From positions 10,160,730 through 10,224,729 of the forward strand of contig NW_020954570.1 in the NCBI RefSeq assembly GCF_900497805.2: DNA of 64,000 bases, written 5' to 3'. Below the pieces are notes generated by a model, which was not told where the DNA came from, searched no databases, and worked only from the letters and a program-made list of their open reading frames with translations. The stretch comes from Vombatus ursinus. Lineage: Eukaryota; Chordata; Mammalia; Diprotodontia; Vombatidae. The position numbers were made by a program, and so were the translations under genes. Below, one piece after another: positions 61,249 through 64,000 of this stretch (positions within the stretch are counted from its first letter, which is position 1; each line of letters begins with the position of its first letter).

Positions 61249-62595
61249 TCCTCTTAAGGCTAAATAAATAAGTCTCCTTTTGTTAACTGCTAAAAAAAAA
61301 TTATCAAGGAAAATTGCCCTGATATTCTAGAACCAGAGGGTAAAATAGAAATGGAAAGAATCCACCAATCACCTCCTGAAAGAGATCCCCAAAGGAAAAC
61401 TCCTAGGAATATTGTAGCCAAATTCCAGAGTTCCCAGGTCAAGGAGAAAATATTACAAGTAGCCAGAAAGAAACAATTCAAGTATTGTGGAAACACAATC
61501 AGGATAACATTAAGGGTCTGGAGGGCATGGAATATAATATTCTGGAGAACAAAGGAGATAGGATTACAACCAAGAATCACCTACCCAGGAAAACTGAGTA
61601 TAATCCTTCAGGGGAAAAAATGGTCATTCAGTGAAATAGAGGACTTTCAAGCATTCTTGATGAAAATACCAGAGTTGAATAGAAAATTTGATTTTCTAAT
61701 ACAAGACTCTAGTGGAACATGAAGAGGTAAACAGGAAAGAGAAAATCATAAGAGATTTATTAAAGCTGAACTGTTTACATTCCTGCATGGAAAGATGATA
61801 TTTGTAACTCATGAGACCTTTGTCAGTATTAGGGTAGTTGGAGGGGAAAAATTATATGTATGTATATATAGATATAGATAGATAGATAGAGGGCACAGGG
61901 TGAGTTGAAAATGAAGGGGTCATATCTGGAGAATAAAATTAAGGGGTGAGAGAGGAATATACTAGAATAAGGAGAAAGGGGGAGGTAGAATGGGGTAAAT
62001 TATCCCAGAAAAAAAACAGAAAAGAAAAAGCTCTTGCAGTGGAGGGGAAATGGGGGAAGGTGAGACAGAATGAGTGAATCTTATTCTCATAGGATTTTAC
62101 TTAAGGAGGGAATAACATACACACTCAATTGGGTATGGAAATCTGTCTTACCCTGCGGGAAAATAGGGGAAGAATGGGATAAGAGAGTAGGGGGATGAGA
62201 GAGATGAGGGCAGATTGGGAAAGAGGGTAATCAGAAGCAAATACTTCTGAGGAGGGACAGGGTCAAAAGAAAGAATAGAATAAATGGGTGGGCAAGATAG
62301 GATTAAGGGAAATAGAGTTAGTTTTTCACAGCATGTCTACTATGGAAATGTTTTGCATAACTGCATATATAAAACCTATAGTGAGTTGCTTGCCTTATCA
62401 ATGAAAGTGGGTGGGGAGAGAGGAAGGGAGAAAATTTGGAACCCAATGTTTTAAAAACACATGTTTAAAAAAAATGTTTTCACATGCAACTGGGAAATAA
62501 GAAATACAGAAAATGGGGTACAAATAAAAGAAAAAAAGAAAAAGATATAGCAAATAAAGTATATGTTTAGTTACTGCAGAGCTCAGATAAAAAAA
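61249..62595 (+). mobile_element. Chimeric HAL1-like insertion within L1-H (11-bp TSD)
   Basis: Perfect TSD AATCTGCATTC at 61238-61248 and 62596-62606. The insert begins with 42 bp not from HAL1 that look like an mRNA 3' end (AATAAATAAG, about 20 nt, then nine A). HAL1 follows from ORF1 TTATCAAGG onward: ORF1 end, AG-rich region with GATA array (61869-61890) and tail near 62530. After that come about 45 bp containing AATAAAG (62554-62560) and a final A-run. The left junction fits template switching onto a second RNA, the right end a short 3' transduction. Confidence 0.7.
61351..61722 (+). pseudogene. ORF1 C-terminal part of the chimeric HAL1
   Basis: Open over 123 codons: TPRNIVAKFQSSQVKEKILQ, KKQFKYCGNTIRIT, YPGKLSIILQGKKWSFSEIE, ending in QDSSGT and TGA. 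A small deletion relative to 13070-13110 removes the ...QDLAASTLRD... segment. It has no start codon of its own and is a remnant. Confidence 0.8.
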
Positions 62596-64000
62596 AATCT
62601 GCATTCAAACTCCATAGTTCTTTCTTCTTTGCGGATAGCATTTTACACAAGGAGGCCTTTGGAGATGTCTTGGATTCTTGTATTGTTGAGAAGGGCTAAG
62701 TCTATCAATAATAGTCATCACACAACATGGCTGTTATTGTGTACAACATTCTCTTGGTTCTGCTCACTTCATTCAGCATCAGACCAAACAAGTCTTTCCA
62801 GGTTTTTCTGAAGTCATCCTGTTCATCATTTCTTATAGCACAATAGTATTCCATTACATTCATATGCCACAACTTGTTCAGCCATTTCCCACTTGATGGT
62901 CTTCCTCTCAATTTCCAATTCTTTGCCAACACAAAAAGAGGGGCTATAAATATTTTTGTACATGTGTGTCCTTTTCCCATTTGTATGATCTCTCTGGGAT
63001 ATAGCCCTAGAAATGCTATTGCTGGGTCAAAGGGAATGCACATTATTATAACCCTTTGGGCATAGTTCCAAATTGCTCTCCAAAATGGTTGCATCATTTC
63101 ACAACTCCATCAACAATTCATTAGTGTTTCAATTTTCCCACATCTTCACCAGCATTTATCATTTTCCAGTTTTGTCACATTGGCTAATCTGATAGGTGTG
63201 ATGTGGTACCTCAGAGTTGTTTTGATTTGCATTTCTCTAATCAATAATGATTTATAGCATTTTTTCATATGACTATAGATGGCTTTAATTTCTTAATCTG
63301 AGAACTGCCTGTTCATATTCTTTGACTATTTTTCAATTGGGACATGACTTGCATTCTTATCAATTTGACTTAATTCTGTATATATTTTAGAAATGAGGCC
63401 CTTATCAGAGAGACTAGTTGTAAAAATTCTTTCCCAATTTTCTACTTTCCTTCTAATCTTAGTTGCCTGGGCTTTGCTTGTGCAAAAACTTTTCAATTTA
63501 ATGTAATCAAAGTTATCCATTTTGCTTTTTGTAATGTTCTCTATCTTCTGTTTGGTCATGAATTATTATGCTCTCCATAAATCTGATAGGTAAACTATTC
63601 CTTGCTCTCCCAGTTTGCTTACAGTATCAGCCTTTATATTTAAATCGTGAACCCATTTTGACTTTATTTTGGTATATGGTGTGAGATTTTGATCTATGCC
63701 TAGTTTCTGCCATACTCTTTTCCAGTTTTCCCAGCTGTTTTTGTCAGAGTGAGTTCTTATTCAAGGAGTTGGGGTCTTTGGGTTTATCACATCATAGATT
63801 ACTATAGTCATTGATTACTGTGTTTTGCATACTTAACCTATTCCAGTGATCCACCACTCTATTTCTTAGGCAGTACCAAGCAATTTTGATGATTGCTGCT
63901 TCATGATACAACTTAAGATCTAGAATGGCTAGGTCACCTTCCTCTGCCATTCATTTCATTAGTTCCCTTGATATTCTGGACTTTTTGTTATTCCAAATGA
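62596..64000 (-). mobile_element. L1-H ORF2 C-terminal half, minus strand, runs off the window
   Basis: The complement of 62705-63097 gives MQPFWRAIWNYAQRVIIMCI and GLYPREIIQMGKGHTCTKIF; further upstream comes IENITKSKMDNFDYIKLKSF (63326-63559). It shares with L1-G the QRVIIMCIPF variant and several derived lesions near the region equivalent to 47800-47870. Confidence 0.9.

Overview
This window looks like gene-poor, AT-rich nuclear DNA from a marsupial. Three things point that way: the L1 subfamilies (two ORF1 types, one starting MSKKK, the other MSKPHKKSQTIE or MSKQREKAQTIE), half-L1 (HAL1-like) elements that carry ORF1 and an L1-type 3' end but no ORF2, and tRNA-like SINEs of the GGGGCAGCTAGGTGGC type. 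The species cannot be fixed from sequence alone. I see no host protein-coding exon, tRNA, rRNA, CRISPR array or bacterial-style operon that I can support. Most open reading frames are pieces of decayed LINEs. There is one assembly gap of 400 N (47205-47604).

Layout. 1-3600: minus-strand L1, 5' half. 3601-5820: plus-strand L1, 3' half. 5821-6255: minus-strand L1 scrap. 6849-7021: SINE with 15-bp target-site duplications (TSDs). 7022-11468: longest stretch without a recognised repeat. 11469-18750: a HAL1-like composite inside 17-bp TSDs, holding a partial tandem copy of itself, an RNA-derived copy of an LTR retroelement (14201-16765), and about 490 bp of apparently 3'-transduced DNA. 19430-19920: retroviral pol fossil. 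22603-22990 and 24830-26042: fragments of a second, APE-endonuclease LINE, the latter split by a 3.6-kb L1 and resuming at 29639-29795. 31857-37200: L1, inverted L1 scrap, minus-strand HAL1 and old L1. 39017-39858: short L1 with a perfect 14-bp TSD. 40369-54115: L1-G (42566-49259) inside L1-F (42327-52450) inside L1-E (41656-54115), with L1-D in front. 55385-60010: two pieces of older minus-strand L1. 60965-64000: minus-strand L1-H, interrupted by a chimeric HAL1 insertion (61249-62595).

There is no cellular pathway here. The elements interact as parasites: L1 enzymes appear to have mobilised HAL1 RNA, SINE RNA, read-through host RNA and an LTR-element RNA, and the layering gives their relative ages. 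I did not find a new coding system. The most unusual structures are the LTR-element RNA copy inside HAL1, the HAL1 3' transduction and the RNA-junction chimera at 61249.
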